A stretch of DNA of 64,000 bases from an uncultured Phocaeicola sp. (GCA_947581855.1 CANPVZ010000005.1:115914-179913), one strand, 5' to 3'. Positions 31,263 to 42,758 are shown, counted from the stretch's first letter. The notes: generated from the letters alone by a model not told the origin. Numbers and translations are program-made.

Positions 31263-32921
31263 ATGAGTGGAAGTTTTATTGAGCTTATAGAGCACAGCAT
31301 TATACAAAATTGGGACTTGAATGCCCTGACTGATTACAGAGGTGAAACTATGCAATATAAAGATGTGGCACGTAAAATAGAAAAAATACACATCTTATTT
31401 GAAAATGCAGGGATTAAACCGGGGGATAAGATTGCCGTTTGTGGACGTAATAGTGCACATTGGGGTGCAGCTTTTTTGGCTACTATTACTTATGGAGCAG
31501 TAGTGGTTCCGATCCTTCATGAGTTTAAAGCTGATAATATACATCATATAGTGAATCATTCCGAATCGCGTCTACTATTTGTGGGCGATCAGATGTGGGA
31601 GAACTTGAACGAGTCTTGTATGCCACGTTTAGAGGGTATTATCGGGTTGGTAGATTTCCAACTTTTGATTTCCCGTTCAGATTCAATGACGTATGCCAGA
31701 GAGCATTTGAATGAAATGTTTGGGAAAAAATATCCTTGTAATTTCAGATCAGAACATGTTTCATACCGTCGTGAAAAGTTAGAACAATTGGCAATAATTA
31801 ATTATACTTCTGGAACTACAGGCTATTCCAAAGGTGTAATGCTCCCATACCGAAGTCTTTTTTCCAATGTCATGTTTTGTAAGGAAAAGATTCATTTAAA
31901 ACCAGGTGATTCCATTGTTTCCATGCTTCCGCTCGGTCATGTGTTCGGCATGACTTTCGATTTTTTGTTCGGCATTTGTGAAGGAGCTCATTTATGGTTT
32001 CTTACTCGCATGCCTTCACCTAAAATTATAGCAGAATCTTTTTCTGAAATAAAGCCGAGAATCATTTCTTGTGTTCCATTGGTAGTGGAGAAAATTTTTA
32101 AAAAGAATATTCTTCCACGTGTAGATACCAAGTTGGGCAAGTTCCTTTTGAAGGTGCCTATTATCAGTGATAAAATCAAAACATTAGCACGTGAAGAGGC
32201 AATGAAAGTATTTGGAGGGAATTTTATTGAAATTATTATTGGTGGTGCTCCTTTTAATGCTGAGGTAGAAGCCTTTTTGCGATTGATTGATTTTCCATAT
32301 ACCATTGCTTATGGGATGACGGAATGTGGTCCGCTCATTTGCCATAGTTTTTGGACTGATTTGCAATATACATCTTGTGGCAAGGTGGTATCACGTATGG
32401 AGTTAAAAGTTCTTTCACCGGATCCGATGCATATTGCCGGCGAATTGGTTTGCCGCGGCGATAATATAATGATGGGGTATTATAAGAATGAAGAAGCTAC
32501 CCGATTGGTTATCGATCCGGAAGGATGGTTACATACTGGTGATATGGCTATCATTGATGATGATGGAAATGTTTTTGTAAAAGGACGTTGCAAGAATATG
32601 CTTCTTACTTCTTCGGGGCAGAATATTTATCCGGAAGAGATTGAAGCGAAATTGAATAATATGCCCTATGTGTCAGAATCGTTGGTTATTCTTAAGAAAG
32701 ACCGTTTGGTAGCGTTGGTGTATCCCGATTGGAGTGATGAGGCTATATGTGGATTGTCAAAGAATGATATGGATATTTTGCTGAATAAAAGTCGGGAAGA
32801 GTTAAATAAGGAAATGCCTGCGTATTCTCATTTGTCTAAGATTGTCATCATGCCGGAAGAATTTGAAAAAACGGCAAAAAAAAGTATTAAACGTTACCTT
32901 TATCAGAAAGTGGAGGTCTGA
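31263..32921 (+). CDS. AMP-binding acyl-CoA synthetase/ligase
   Basis: NYTSGTTGYSKGVMLPYR, YGMTECGPL, GWLHTGDMAIIDDDGNVFVKGRCKNML; ORF opens at 31224, MSGSF start at 31263 preferred. Confidence 0.92.
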   Translation: MSGSFIELIEHSIIQNWDLNALTDYRGETMQYKDVARKIEKIHILFENAGIKPGDKIAVCGRNSAHWGAAFLATITYGAVVVPILHEFKADNIHHIVNHSESRLLFVGDQMWENLNESCMPRLEGIIGLVDFQLLISRSDSMTYAREHLNEMFGKKYPCNFRSEHVSYRREKLEQLAIINYTSGTTGYSKGVMLPYRSLFSNVMFCKEKIHLKPGDSIVSMLPLGHVFGMTFDFLFGICEGAHLWFLTRMPSPKIIAESFSEIKPRIISCVPLVVEKIFKKNILPRVDTKLGKFLLKVPIISDKIKTLAREEAMKVFGGNFIEIIIGGAPFNAEVEAFLRLIDFPYTIAYGMTECGPLICHSFWTDLQYTSCGKVVSRMELKVLSPDPMHIAGELVCRGDNIMMGYYKNEEATRLVIDPEGWLHTGDMAIIDDDGNVFVKGRCKNMLLTSSGQNIYPEEIEAKLNNMPYVSESLVILKKDRLVALVYPDWSDEAICGLSKNDMDILLNKSREELNKEMPAYSHLSKIVIMPEEFEKTAKKSIKRYLYQKVEV

Positions 32922-32927
32922 TGCGGT

Positions 32928-35900
32928 ATGGATAACGCTTCGGAATTAATAGTATATAAAGCTTCGGCAGGTTCAGGAAAAACATTTACTTTAGCCGTTG
33001 AATATATAAAGTTACTTATACAGAATCCTCGTGCGTACCGACATATTTTAGCAGTTACTTTTACCAATAAAGCAACCACTGAAATGAAGGAACGTATATT
33101 GAGCCAGCTTTATGGTATAGCTTCCGGAGATAAAGCTTCGGATCCCTATCTTCAAAATATAAAAGAAAGAACCGGACTCTCGGAAAACGAGATATGTGAG
33201 AGGTCAGCAAGGGCTCTTTCTTTTTTAATTCATGATTACAGTTTTTTTAGAGTCGAGACAATTGATTCTTTTTTTCAGTCAGTCATGCGTAATCTTGCTC
33301 GTGAATTGGGGCTGGGAGCTAATTTGGAGATATCGTTAAATAACGATGAGGTTTTGGACAAGGCGGTTAATACATTGATTGAGAAACTAGACCGTTCGTC
33401 ACTAGTTTTAATTTGGTTGGTAGATTTCATTAAAGATAAGATAGCGAATGATAAACGTTGGCATGTTACAAAAGAAATAAAATCATTTGCACGTAATATT
33501 TTTAATGAGATCTATGTGGAACGTGGAAATGGTCTGCGTGAGAAACTTCGTGATCCTTCTTATATAACTCAGTATAAGAAAAAATTAGAATCTTTGGCAG
33601 CACAGAAAAAGGATGAAATGTGTAGTTTTGCCGACCAGTTTTTCGGAGTATTGGAAGCAAACGGAATAGAACCGGAACAACTGAAAGGGGGAAAAAATGG
33701 TATCATGAGTTATTTTAAGAAACTGAAGAATGGTGAGTATGATGATAAAGTCCGGAATAAAACAGTAGAAAATTGTTTAGATAATGAACAAAATTGGAGC
33801 ACAAAAACATCCGCTTTAAAAGAGGAAATAATCTCCTTGGCATCAGAAGAACTGATTCCTTTATTAAGGACATGTGAGGAGTTTCGCCCTGTGAATAACC
33901 GTATAATTAATTCCTGCATCCTTTCTTTACGCTATCTAAACCAATTACGTTTACTTACTTATATTGATGAAGAAGTACGCGAACTGAATACTAAAGAGAA
34001 CCGTTTTCTTTTGTCCGATACTACTAATCTTTTATACCGGTTGATGAAAGAAGGGGATTCGTCTTTTGTATTTGAGAAGATCGGATCTAATATTCGTCAT
34101 GTCATGATTGATGAATTTCAAGATACTTCCCGTATGCAATGGAATAACTTCAAATTATTGTTGTTGGAAGGGTTGTCTCAGGGAACCGGTAGCTTGGTAG
34201 TAGGAGATGTAAAGCAGTCAATCTATCGTTGGCGGAATGGTGATTGGGGAATTCTTAATAGTTTGAACGAAAAATTAGGCCCCTATCCTATCCGTGAAGA
34301 GAAGCTGGTTGTAAATAGGCGGAGTGAATCGAATATCATCCGTTTTAATAATGAATTTTTTGCAAAGGCATGCGAATGGCTGAATGCCGGATATCAAGAT
34401 GAGTTTGGAGAAGATTGCCAAACTTTGTTATCTGCTTATAAGGAATTGGCGCAACAATCTCCAAAAAAAGAAGAAAAAGGATATGTAAGGATTCAATTTT
34501 TGGATAAGAAAGAAGGAAAGAGTTATTCGGAAGTTACTTTAGACGAATTGGGTTTAAGTGTGGAAGAACTAGTATTGCGAGGTGTAAGCCTTTCCGATAT
34601 CACCATATTGGTTCGTAAAAATAAAAATATTCCTGTAATTGCTGATTATTTCAGCAAACATTATCCTGATTATCGGATTGTTTCCGATGAAGCTTTTCGT
34701 TTAGATGCGTCTTCAGCCATTTGTTTATTGGTGGACGTACTTCGATATCTTTCAGATGAGAGTGATACTATTGCGAAAGCCCAACTAGCGGTTTCTTATC
34801 AGAAAGAAGTTTGCGGGAATGAAATAGATTGGAATACATTTTTATTAGATGATACTGATAAGTTTTTACCTGCAGGATTTACGAATGAACAAGATACACT
34901 CCGTTTGATGCCTTTGTATGAGTTGATAGAAAAACTCTTTTCATTATTTAATTTAAAGGCGATAGAAAAACAGGATGCCTATTTTTTTGCTTTCTTAGAT
35001 GCGGTATTGGAATTCTTACAGGATAATTCTTCTGATTTGGATACATTTATTGCTTATTGGGATGAAAAGCTTTGTGCTAAAACAATTCCTTCTGGAGAGT
35101 TGGAGGGTATCCGGATTTATTCTATCCATAAGGCAAAAGGGTTAGAATTTCATACAGTGTTGGTACCCTTCTGCGATTGGGGATTGGAAGGAGAACGGCA
35201 TGTTACCCAATTATTGTGGTGTGGACCATGTGAAGCACCGTTTAATGCATTGGATTTGATTCCGGTCAGTTATTCAAAAGGAATGGCTCAATCGGTTTAT
35301 AGGAGCGATTATTTAAATGAGCGTTTACAATTATGGGTGGATAACCTGAATTTATTATACGTTGCTTTTACCAGAGCTTCGAAAAATTTATTGGTATGGT
35401 CGCATGACGGAGAGAAAAATACGATATCTACTCTGCTTTATCAGGCATTGTCAGTTATGACGGGCGAGGAAGAACTTACTGTTTATACAAATGGAGAACT
35501 TTGTCTCTCAGAAGTAAAGAAGGAGAATAATGGGATGAACCGCTTGTTGATGCCGGCAGAGAAACAAAAAGTGAAGATGGAATCATTTCTTCATAAAGTA
35601 GAATTCCGTCAGTCCAATCGTTCAGCAGATTTTATTCGGGGTGAAAATGAGAAAGAAAAGCAAGAACAGTATATCCAACAGGGGCGTTTGTTACACCGTC
35701 TGTTTTCGGTGATCCGTACTTTAGAAGATGTAGACTCTGTGTTACATCGGATGCAATTGGAGGGTGTGGTGAATAGTATCCAGACTGTAGATTCTATAAA
35801 GAAATTAGTACGAAAGGCTGTTTCTTATCCTAGAGTAAAAGAGTGGTTTTCGGGGGATTGGGAATTGTATAATGAATGCTCTATTTTACAAAATATAGGA

Positions 35901-36110
35901 GGGGAACTGCAAATACGCCGTCCCGATCGTGTCATGATTAAAGGAGAAGAGGTAATAGTAGTTGATTTCAAATTTGGAAAGAAAAGTCCAGAGTATGCAG
36001 CTCAGGTGCGCAACTATATGCAATTATTGAAACAGATGGGATACCGGCAGTTGAAGGGCTATCTGTGGTACGTATATAAGAATGAGTTGGAAGAAATAAA
36101 AGAATATTAG
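32928..36110 (+). CDS. UvrD/RecB-like helicase-nuclease (AddA-like)
   Basis: YKASAGSGKTFTLAVEYI, AVTFTNKATTEMKERI, VMIDEFQDTSRMQW, VVGDVKQSIYRWR, IYSIHKAKGLEFHTVLVPF, LYVAFTRASKNL; C-terminal VVDFKFG nuclease motif. Confidence 0.93.
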   Translation: MDNASELIVYKASAGSGKTFTLAVEYIKLLIQNPRAYRHILAVTFTNKATTEMKERILSQLYGIASGDKASDPYLQNIKERTGLSENEICERSARALSFLIHDYSFFRVETIDSFFQSVMRNLARELGLGANLEISLNNDEVLDKAVNTLIEKLDRSSLVLIWLVDFIKDKIANDKRWHVTKEIKSFARNIFNEIYVERGNGLREKLRDPSYITQYKKKLESLAAQKKDEMCSFADQFFGVLEANGIEPEQLKGGKNGIMSYFKKLKNGEYDDKVRNKTVENCLDNEQNWSTKTSALKEEIISLASEELIPLLRTCEEFRPVNNRIINSCILSLRYLNQLRLLTYIDEEVRELNTKENRFLLSDTTNLLYRLMKEGDSSFVFEKIGSNIRHVMIDEFQDTSRMQWNNFKLLLLEGLSQGTGSLVVGDVKQSIYRWRNGDWGILNSLNEKLGPYPIREEKLVVNRRSESNIIRFNNEFFAKACEWLNAGYQDEFGEDCQTLLSAYKELAQQSPKKEEKGYVRIQFLDKKEGKSYSEVTLDELGLSVEELVLRGVSLSDITILVRKNKNIPVIADYFSKHYPDYRIVSDEAFRLDASSAICLLVDVLRYLSDESDTIAKAQLAVSYQKEVCGNEIDWNTFLLDDTDKFLPAGFTNEQDTLRLMPLYELIEKLFSLFNLKAIEKQDAYFFAFLDAVLEFLQDNSSDLDTFIAYWDEKLCAKTIPSGELEGIRIYSIHKAKGLEFHTVLVPFCDWGLEGERHVTQLLWCGPCEAPFNALDLIPVSYSKGMAQSVYRSDYLNERLQLWVDNLNLLYVAFTRASKNLLVWSHDGEKNTISTLLYQALSVMTGEEELTVYTNGELCLSEVKKENNGMNRLLMPAEKQKVKMESFLHKVEFRQSNRSADFIRGENEKEKQEQYIQQGRLLHRLFSVIRTLEDVDSVLHRMQLEGVVNSIQTVDSIKKLVRKAVSYPRVKEWFSGDWELYNECSILQNIGGELQIRRPDRVMIKGEEVIVVDFKFGKKSPEYAAQVRNYMQLLKQMGYRQLKGYLWYVYKNELEEIKEY

Positions 36111-36112
36111 AG

Positions 36113-38965
36113 ATGGAACCTTTCTTGAAATTAGTGGCGGAAGATTTATACGATAAGTTGGAAGGTGATTTGTCGCACACGGCGGTTGTATTTCCAAATA
36201 AACGTGCTGGTTTGTTTTTTAATGAATACTTGGCTTTTAAATCGAACAAACCCATGTGGGCTCCGGCATATATTTCCATCAGTGAATTGTTCCGTTCGTT
36301 GTCTGATTGGGAAATTGGAGATTCAATTCAGCTAGTTTGCGAACTTTATAAAATCTTTGTAGAAGCGACTCATAGTAAGGAAACATTAGACGAATTCTAT
36401 TTCTGGGGTGAATTATTAATTGCCGATTTCGATGATATAGATAAAAATTTGGTCGATGCAGAGCGATTGTTGGGTAATCTTCAGGCACTCAAAGATTTGG
36501 AAGGAACCGATTTTCTCACTCCAGGTCAAGAGGAAGCTGTTCAACAGTTTTTCCAAAACTTTTCTTTAGCCAAGACCACAGAATTAAAGCAACGTTTTAT
36601 TTCATTATGGAGTGTCTTAAATGATATTTACACACATTATAGAGAACAATTGGCAGAGAAGAAAATCGCGTATGAAGGTATGCTCTATCGGGAGGTTATT
36701 GAACATCTTGAGATGGAAAAACTTCCTTATGACCGCTATGTGTTTGTTGGTTTTAATGTGCTGAATAAAGTAGAGTATCGTTTGTTCAAATATTTGCGGG
36801 ACATTGGTAAAGCCTTGTTTTATTGGGATTACGATGTCTCCTATCTTAATATAGCCAACCACGAAGCTGGGGAATTTATACGGCGTAATCTGGTGGAATT
36901 TCCTTCTCCCCTTCCTCCAAGTTGTTTTGATAATTATTCCCATTTGAAAGAAATTCGTTACTTGGAGGCTTCTACAGAGAATGTACAAGCCCGCTTTTTG
37001 TCGGGTTGGTTACGTGAAAATCTAACGGAAAAGGAGTCGGAGACGGCTGTGGTACTTTGTAATGAAGCTCTTTTGCAGCCGGTATTCCATTCGTTACCGG
37101 ATGATGCTGTGAAGCATGTAAACATAACGATGGGATTTCCTTTAGCGCAAACTCCTGTATATAGTTTTCTTAAAAATTTAGTAAAACTTCAGATTGACGG
37201 ATATAATGAAGATTCGGGACGTTATATTTTTGAGGTGGTTTCGGCAGTGTTGAAGCATTCTTATACTTGTCGTTTGTCTCCATTGTCACCCCAAATACAG
37301 AGGGAACTTACAAAAAAAAATCGTTTTTATCCGCTTCCTTCCGAGCTGCAAAGAGATGAAATGCTGACTCTAATATTTACTCCTCTTAAAGGAAATTTGG
37401 AGTTATGTATTTATTTGGAAGAGATTCTCAAAAGAGTTGCAGCTTTATATCAAGATAATAAAAATAAAAAAGATGTCTTCGATCCTTTATATCGGGAGTC
37501 TCTTTTTAAGGCTTATACGGCTGTTGGTCGTTTCCGTCTTTTAATTGAAGAAGGAGATTTGTGCATTCAGCCGAAAACATTTGTCCGCTTATTGTTAAGG
37601 GTGCTTTCTTCCTCTTCTGTCCCGTTCCACGGCGAGCCCGCCATTGGATTGCAGGTGATGGGAGTGCTTGAAACGCGTAATCTTGATTTTAAATGCGTGG
37701 CGATGTTATCTTTGAATGAAGGGAAACTACCTAAAACAAGTGGTGATTCATCTTTTATTCCATATAATTTGCGTAAAGCTTTCGGCATGACGCTTATAGA
37801 GCATAAAAGTGCCATATATGCTTATTATTTCTATCGTTTAATGCAACGGGCAGAAAAAGCGGTTCTTCTTTATAACAGTTCTACAGACGGCTTGAATCGG
37901 GGAGAAATGTCACGCTTTATGTTACAGATGTTGGTAGAGAGTCCGCATAAGATAAAGAAAGAGTTCATTACGGCCGGGCAAGTACCTCAAATCTCTGCTC
38001 CGATTATCATAAAGAAAACAGAATCGGTGATGCGGAGGTTATTGTTACGCTTTGATTCTTCTGCAAAAAAAATACTTTCTCCATCGGCGTTGAATGCTTA
38101 TTTATCGTGTCGTGTAAAGTTCTATTTTTTATATGTGGCGCAATTGTCACCCAAAGAAGAGGTGTCAGCGGAAATAGACTCGGCTACTTTTGGCAGTATT
38201 TTCCACCGTGCCGCTCAGTTGGTTTATATGGATTTGACTTCAACTGACAAGCAAATTCATAAGAATGATATTGAAAGGGTATTAAAAGATAAGGCTCGCT
38301 TGGAACACTATGTGGACAGTGCTTTCAAAGAATTGTTTTTTAAAGTTACCGCAGAGGAAAAACCAGAATATAATGGGTTGCAGTTGCTTAATTCTGAGGT
38401 AATTGTCATGTATCTAAGGCAACTTTTGGAAAAGGATTTGCATTATGCTCCTTTTGTGATGGAAGGAATGGAAAAATGGGTGGATGATGTATTCGAGGTA
38501 GAAGTTGATGGTCAACTTGTTCAGTTACGGGTAGGTGGAATCATTGATCGTATTGACAGTAAAGACGGTAGGATTCGTATTGTAGATTATAAAACCGGTG
38601 GTGAACCACGGCCTGTGGAGAATATCGAATCATTGTTTATTCCTTCGGAATCTCGTTCGGGATATATTTTCCAAACTTTTTTATACGCTGCTATTATGAC
38701 GAAGAAACAATCTGTTCCCGTAGCGCCGGCTTTGCTTTATATCCATAAGGCTGCTTCCTCTACGTATTCGCCGGTGATTACGATTGGCGACCCGTATAAA
38801 CCTAAAGTGGAGGTGACTGATTTTCGGGAATATAATGAGGAGTTTCGTAAACATCTACAGAAAGTGCTTCAGGAGATTTACAATCCAGAGGAACCTTTTC
38901 GACAAACTGAGTTTGATTCGCAATGCGGATATTGCGATTTTAAGACGTTATGTAGGAGAAAGTAG
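36113..38965 (+). CDS. AddB-like helicase/exonuclease subunit with PD-(D/E)XK domain and Cys cluster
   Basis: GGIIDRIDSKDGRIRIVDYKTG and CGYCDFKTLCRRK; follows the AddA-like ORF. Confidence 0.88.
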   Translation: MEPFLKLVAEDLYDKLEGDLSHTAVVFPNKRAGLFFNEYLAFKSNKPMWAPAYISISELFRSLSDWEIGDSIQLVCELYKIFVEATHSKETLDEFYFWGELLIADFDDIDKNLVDAERLLGNLQALKDLEGTDFLTPGQEEAVQQFFQNFSLAKTTELKQRFISLWSVLNDIYTHYREQLAEKKIAYEGMLYREVIEHLEMEKLPYDRYVFVGFNVLNKVEYRLFKYLRDIGKALFYWDYDVSYLNIANHEAGEFIRRNLVEFPSPLPPSCFDNYSHLKEIRYLEASTENVQARFLSGWLRENLTEKESETAVVLCNEALLQPVFHSLPDDAVKHVNITMGFPLAQTPVYSFLKNLVKLQIDGYNEDSGRYIFEVVSAVLKHSYTCRLSPLSPQIQRELTKKNRFYPLPSELQRDEMLTLIFTPLKGNLELCIYLEEILKRVAALYQDNKNKKDVFDPLYRESLFKAYTAVGRFRLLIEEGDLCIQPKTFVRLLLRVLSSSSVPFHGEPAIGLQVMGVLETRNLDFKCVAMLSLNEGKLPKTSGDSSFIPYNLRKAFGMTLIEHKSAIYAYYFYRLMQRAEKAVLLYNSSTDGLNRGEMSRFMLQMLVESPHKIKKEFITAGQVPQISAPIIIKKTESVMRRLLLRFDSSAKKILSPSALNAYLSCRVKFYFLYVAQLSPKEEVSAEIDSATFGSIFHRAAQLVYMDLTSTDKQIHKNDIERVLKDKARLEHYVDSAFKELFFKVTAEEKPEYNGLQLLNSEVIVMYLRQLLEKDLHYAPFVMEGMEKWVDDVFEVEVDGQLVQLRVGGIIDRIDSKDGRIRIVDYKTGGEPRPVENIESLFIPSESRSGYIFQTFLYAAIMTKKQSVPVAPALLYIHKAASSTYSPVITIGDPYKPKVEVTDFREYNEEFRKHLQKVLQEIYNPEEPFRQTEFDSQCGYCDFKTLCRRK

Positions 38966-39546
38966 AGGGAAAGCTATATTTACTGTGCGATCTACCCGTT
39001 TCAAATCCTTTTTTGCCGGAACTGTCGATCATTTCCGGAGATTCGAGATCGAAATCGTACCGTATGATTGGTTTCTCATCAAGATAGATAAGCTCAGTGA
39101 GCTTATAATCATTTACTGCTTGCAAGGACAGAATAGATAGAATTGTTGATTATTACTTCACTCTTCCTACCTTTCAATTGAATATATTATCACTAAGGGT
39201 CAGTCTGCAATTTGAGTATGAAAGAAATTCAAGAAATACCAGTCAGTGAATGAGTGTTTTATTAAAACCAATACCTGTACAATCTATTTGCTTATGATAA
39301 GATCCCTTTTTCCTTTAAATTTTTCTCAAATCATAGATATTGGTTACTAGATGATAAAATAGCAGTACATTGTTATTTACCCCGCCACCGTCTCCCTTGA
39401 AGCCACTTTTATTGCATCGATGACACCGCTTTATTGTCTCCGTGGAAGGCAAAAGTTTGTCTTCTAGTAGCTATTTTATAGCCTACCGGCTATTTATATA
39501 AAGTATGTGGTAAAGTTAGGATATTATATCTTTCTTTCCAGAACGG

Positions 39547-40902
39547 TCAGTGATGCATCAATCCAAATATATCTGTTTCTCCCCAATAAAGATGAGTGTA
39601 TCCGGCTATAGTACTTTTGTATTGGTATAGTGGGGTATTTACTTTTTCTCCTTTTGCATTGTATTGTTGTGCGATGGAGGGGAGTTTCTCAGTTTCTTCT
39701 ATTACTGTTGAATAATGGAATTCGTGGCCTTTGTATGTTTGCCCGCCAAACACAAATGAACGGTAACCTAAATGCAGCTTCATATTTTCCATAGTAGCTT
39801 GTATAGGAAGAACATTCACCATGGGATAAGTCTTTCCATCCATCCCTTTAATACTTCGAGCGAGGTACATCATGCCTCCGCATTCGGCCAACAGCTTACC
39901 ATCGTTTTCTATATATTGGCGGATAGATTGCATCATAGAATGGTTATCACTTAGTTGAGGAAGGTATAATTCAGGATATCCGCCGGGAAGATATACGAAA
40001 TCGGCTTCTGGCAATTGTGTGTCTGATAGGGGACTGAAATAATTTATTTTACCATAGGATTGTAGCTGATCCATATTTCGACGATAAGTAAAATTGAATG
40101 CTTCGTCTTGCGCTACGGCAATCTTTAATGATCTAGTTTTTCCCAAGGAGGGAATTATCGTTTTTATATTTTCTTTTTCTTCTGTTGAAACCGGAAGAAT
40201 GCTTTTCTTTTCGAAAGGAACGGTGTAACAGGTAATTAGACGGTTTAAGTCAATGTACTTTTCCACTTCTTCTGCTATGCGTAGCGAGAATTTGTCGAAC
40301 AAGTATTTATTTTCTAGTGTCAAACCTAAATGTCGGGAAGGAAGCTCTATTTCTTTTAGTCGGGGTAAATAGCCGAAGCAAGGAACTCCCGCATCTTCAC
40401 AAGCTTGTTGTAAGTAGTCGAAATGGCTTTCTGAAGCAATCTGGTTGAAAATGACTCCGGCTACATTTATTTCCGGACAAAAATGTTTGAACCCATAAAT
40501 TAGTGGGGCTACGGAATAAGCGGTGGAACGTGCATTTACAATAAGTAATACCGGAACCCTAAGAATTTGTGAAATCTCTGCACTGCTTCCTTGCATCTTC
40601 CGGTAGCCGTCGAACAAACCCATGACACCTTCTGTTACCAAGATATCTGCTTCCTTTCCATAATGGTGATATATCTCTCTGATGTGTTCCGGTGAAGAAA
40701 ACCATGAATCAAGATTAACGGATTCATGTCCGGCTGCTAATGTGTGATACTTCGTATCAATATAATCCGGTCCGCACTTAAATGGTTGAGTATGCAGTCC
40801 ACGTTCACGCAAAGCGCGTAACAATCCCATTGTTAGAGTTGTTTTGCCACAGTTCGAGCTGGCTGCACCGATAATTATCTGAGGTTTTGTTTTCTGTTCC
40901 AT
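39547..40902 (-). CDS. cobB: Cobyrinate a,c-diamide synthase
   Basis: GAASSNCGKTTLTMGLLRAL; GLFDGYRKMQGSSAEISQIL; LPGGYPELYLPQL; AECGGMMYLARSI. Confidence 0.95.
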   Translation of the reverse strand: MEQKTKPQIIIGAASSNCGKTTLTMGLLRALRERGLHTQPFKCGPDYIDTKYHTLAAGHESVNLDSWFSSPEHIREIYHHYGKEADILVTEGVMGLFDGYRKMQGSSAEISQILRVPVLLIVNARSTAYSVAPLIYGFKHFCPEINVAGVIFNQIASESHFDYLQQACEDAGVPCFGYLPRLKEIELPSRHLGLTLENKYLFDKFSLRIAEEVEKYIDLNRLITCYTVPFEKKSILPVSTEEKENIKTIIPSLGKTRSLKIAVAQDEAFNFTYRRNMDQLQSYGKINYFSPLSDTQLPEADFVYLPGGYPELYLPQLSDNHSMMQSIRQYIENDGKLLAECGGMMYLARSIKGMDGKTYPMVNVLPIQATMENMKLHLGYRSFVFGGQTYKGHEFHYSTVIEETEKLPSIAQQYNAKGEKVNTPLYQYKSTIAGYTHLYWGETDIFGLMHH

Positions 40903-41142
40903 AGCATATTCGTTTCAAGAAACAAAAGTACTTTATTTAATTGGAAATTTATTTAAATGCCGAATACAAAAATAGAATGATTAAATAATATTTCTACTTT
41001 ATACGTCCATCCAATTTATAACCAGTGTTTTTTTCATTTTATAATTCTTTATTTTTAGTTATCCACTTGTAATTATAAAAAAACACCTTGTCTTTAAAGG
41101 AAAAAGGTTTCTTTATTCAATCAGTGCATAAATCGGAATTTA

Positions 41143-41158
41143 TATGTAAGTTTGCGGC
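41143..41158 (+). promoter_or_regulatory. Bacteroidales-type -7 box upstream of wecB
   Basis: TGTAAGTTTGCGGC matches TAnnTTTG just before the ORF at 41179. Confidence 0.5.
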
Positions 41159-41178
41159 ATGATAACAAAATGTAAAAT

Positions 41179-42264
41179 ATGAACATAACGATTATTGCCG
41201 GCGCCCGTCCCAATTTTATGAAAATAGCTCCGTTGGTTCGTGCCATTCGTACAGCGGAAGAAACTGGTAAGGATATCCATTACCGCTTAGTGTACACGGG
41301 ATCGGAAAATGATAGGAGTTTGGAATCCTCTCTGTTTCGGGACTTGGATATGCCCCGTCCCGATGCCTTTTTAGGAATAGATACCAATAATTTCTTCGAA
41401 CGGATGGGGGGTATTCTAATTACTTTTGCCCGTGAGTTGGAACAACATCCTACTGATATGGTAATCGTGGTAGACGATATGACTCCAACAATGGCTTGTT
41501 CGTTAGTTGCTAAAAAGAAAGGATTAAAGGTAGCGCATTTGGTGGCGGGAATTCGTTCTTTTGATATGGATATGCCAAAAGAACTGAATCGGATGATTAC
41601 CGACGGGCTTTCTGATTATTTGTTTACGGCAGGTATGGTAGCTAATCGTAATCTGAACCAAACCGGTACAGAACAGGCGAATATTTATTTTGTGGGCAAT
41701 CTGTTGACCGATGCATTACGTTATAATTATCGTCGTTTTCTTCGTCCTCGAGAGATGGATGAATGGCAATGGGAAGATAAGAAATATGTTTTATTGACTT
41801 TAAACCGTCATGCTCTTTTGGAAGATAGTGAGAAATTGAAATCACTTTTTCATACACTTCTTGTGAAAACTGGAGATATGCCGGTTATTGCTCCTGTACA
41901 TGAATATGTAAAAGATAGATTGAAAGACTTAGGTATTTCTTCCCCTACCCTTCATTTGTTGCCTCCCCAACCTTATCTTACGTTTGGTTATTGGGTAAGT
42001 CATGCTGCAGTGATTGTTACCGATTCAGGTAATATAGCTGAAGAAGCGACATTTCTGGGTATTCCTTGTATGACATTAAGTTACTATGCGGAACATCCTG
42101 AAACCGTAACGCAAGGAACTAATTGCTTAGTTGGCGAAAGTCCGGAAGAATTAGCTGCGGCATTTGATATATGGCGTAACGGGGAATGGAAAAACGGTTC
42201 GCTTCCCGAACGTTGGGATGGTCGTGCAGCTGAACGTATTGTCCAAATATTATTGGAATTATAA
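41179..42264 (+). CDS. wecB: Non-hydrolysing UDP-N-acetylglucosamine 2-epimerase
   Basis: IIAGARPNFMKIAPLVRAI; VTDSGNIAEEATFLGIPCMTL; NLNQTGTEQANIYFVGNLLTDAL. Confidence 0.93.
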   Translation: MNITIIAGARPNFMKIAPLVRAIRTAEETGKDIHYRLVYTGSENDRSLESSLFRDLDMPRPDAFLGIDTNNFFERMGGILITFARELEQHPTDMVIVVDDMTPTMACSLVAKKKGLKVAHLVAGIRSFDMDMPKELNRMITDGLSDYLFTAGMVANRNLNQTGTEQANIYFVGNLLTDALRYNYRRFLRPREMDEWQWEDKKYVLLTLNRHALLEDSEKLKSLFHTLLVKTGDMPVIAPVHEYVKDRLKDLGISSPTLHLLPPQPYLTFGYWVSHAAVIVTDSGNIAEEATFLGIPCMTLSYYAEHPETVTQGTNCLVGESPEELAAAFDIWRNGEWKNGSLPERWDGRAAERIVQILLEL

Positions 42265-42297
42265 TATTCGAGAAGATCTTTATAGGTATAAAATAAT

Positions 42298-42336
42298 AAA
42301 GTCTTGTCTCTATATAAATAAAGAGATAAGACTTTT
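42298..42336 (+). terminator. Rho-independent terminator after wecB
   Basis: AAGTCTTGTCTCT-atataaataa-AGAGATAAGACTTTTATT. Confidence 0.8.
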
Positions 42337-42758
42337 ATTACAAAATGCTGGTTTGTAATAAGTAGATAGTGTCATTCTATTTCATACCATAAAGAAAATA
42401 GGAAAAAAGAGAAGGATAGTGATAAAATTAATAAAAGGAAAACTATACATGGCTTAATACAGAAAAGATTGCAACGGTAGTTTTTCCATTTGAATTTATT
42501 GCACTGTGCTGTTAACCTACCATCCATATTCTAAATCCGAAGAAAGCATGCAGACCTATGGTTTTAGCAAATAAGAGGCGTTGAAGCCAATAGCTTTGTT
42601 CGCCTTTTTAGGATATAAAGTTTGACTCCCAACAGAGCGAAGCGGAATGCTACCTCCTTCCCTCTTATAACTTCTTTAATTATTAAATAAAAAATCGAAC
42701 TTTACTGTATTACCGAGTGTTGGTTTTGTGTACTTTAGCAAATTAAAAGAAAAAAATA

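Noticed and set aside
38940-39125. 61-aa ORF after addB (YKLTELIYLDEKPIIRYDFDLESPEMIDSSGKKGFETG)
   Set aside because: Protein-like but short, fragmentary and not assignable without a database search
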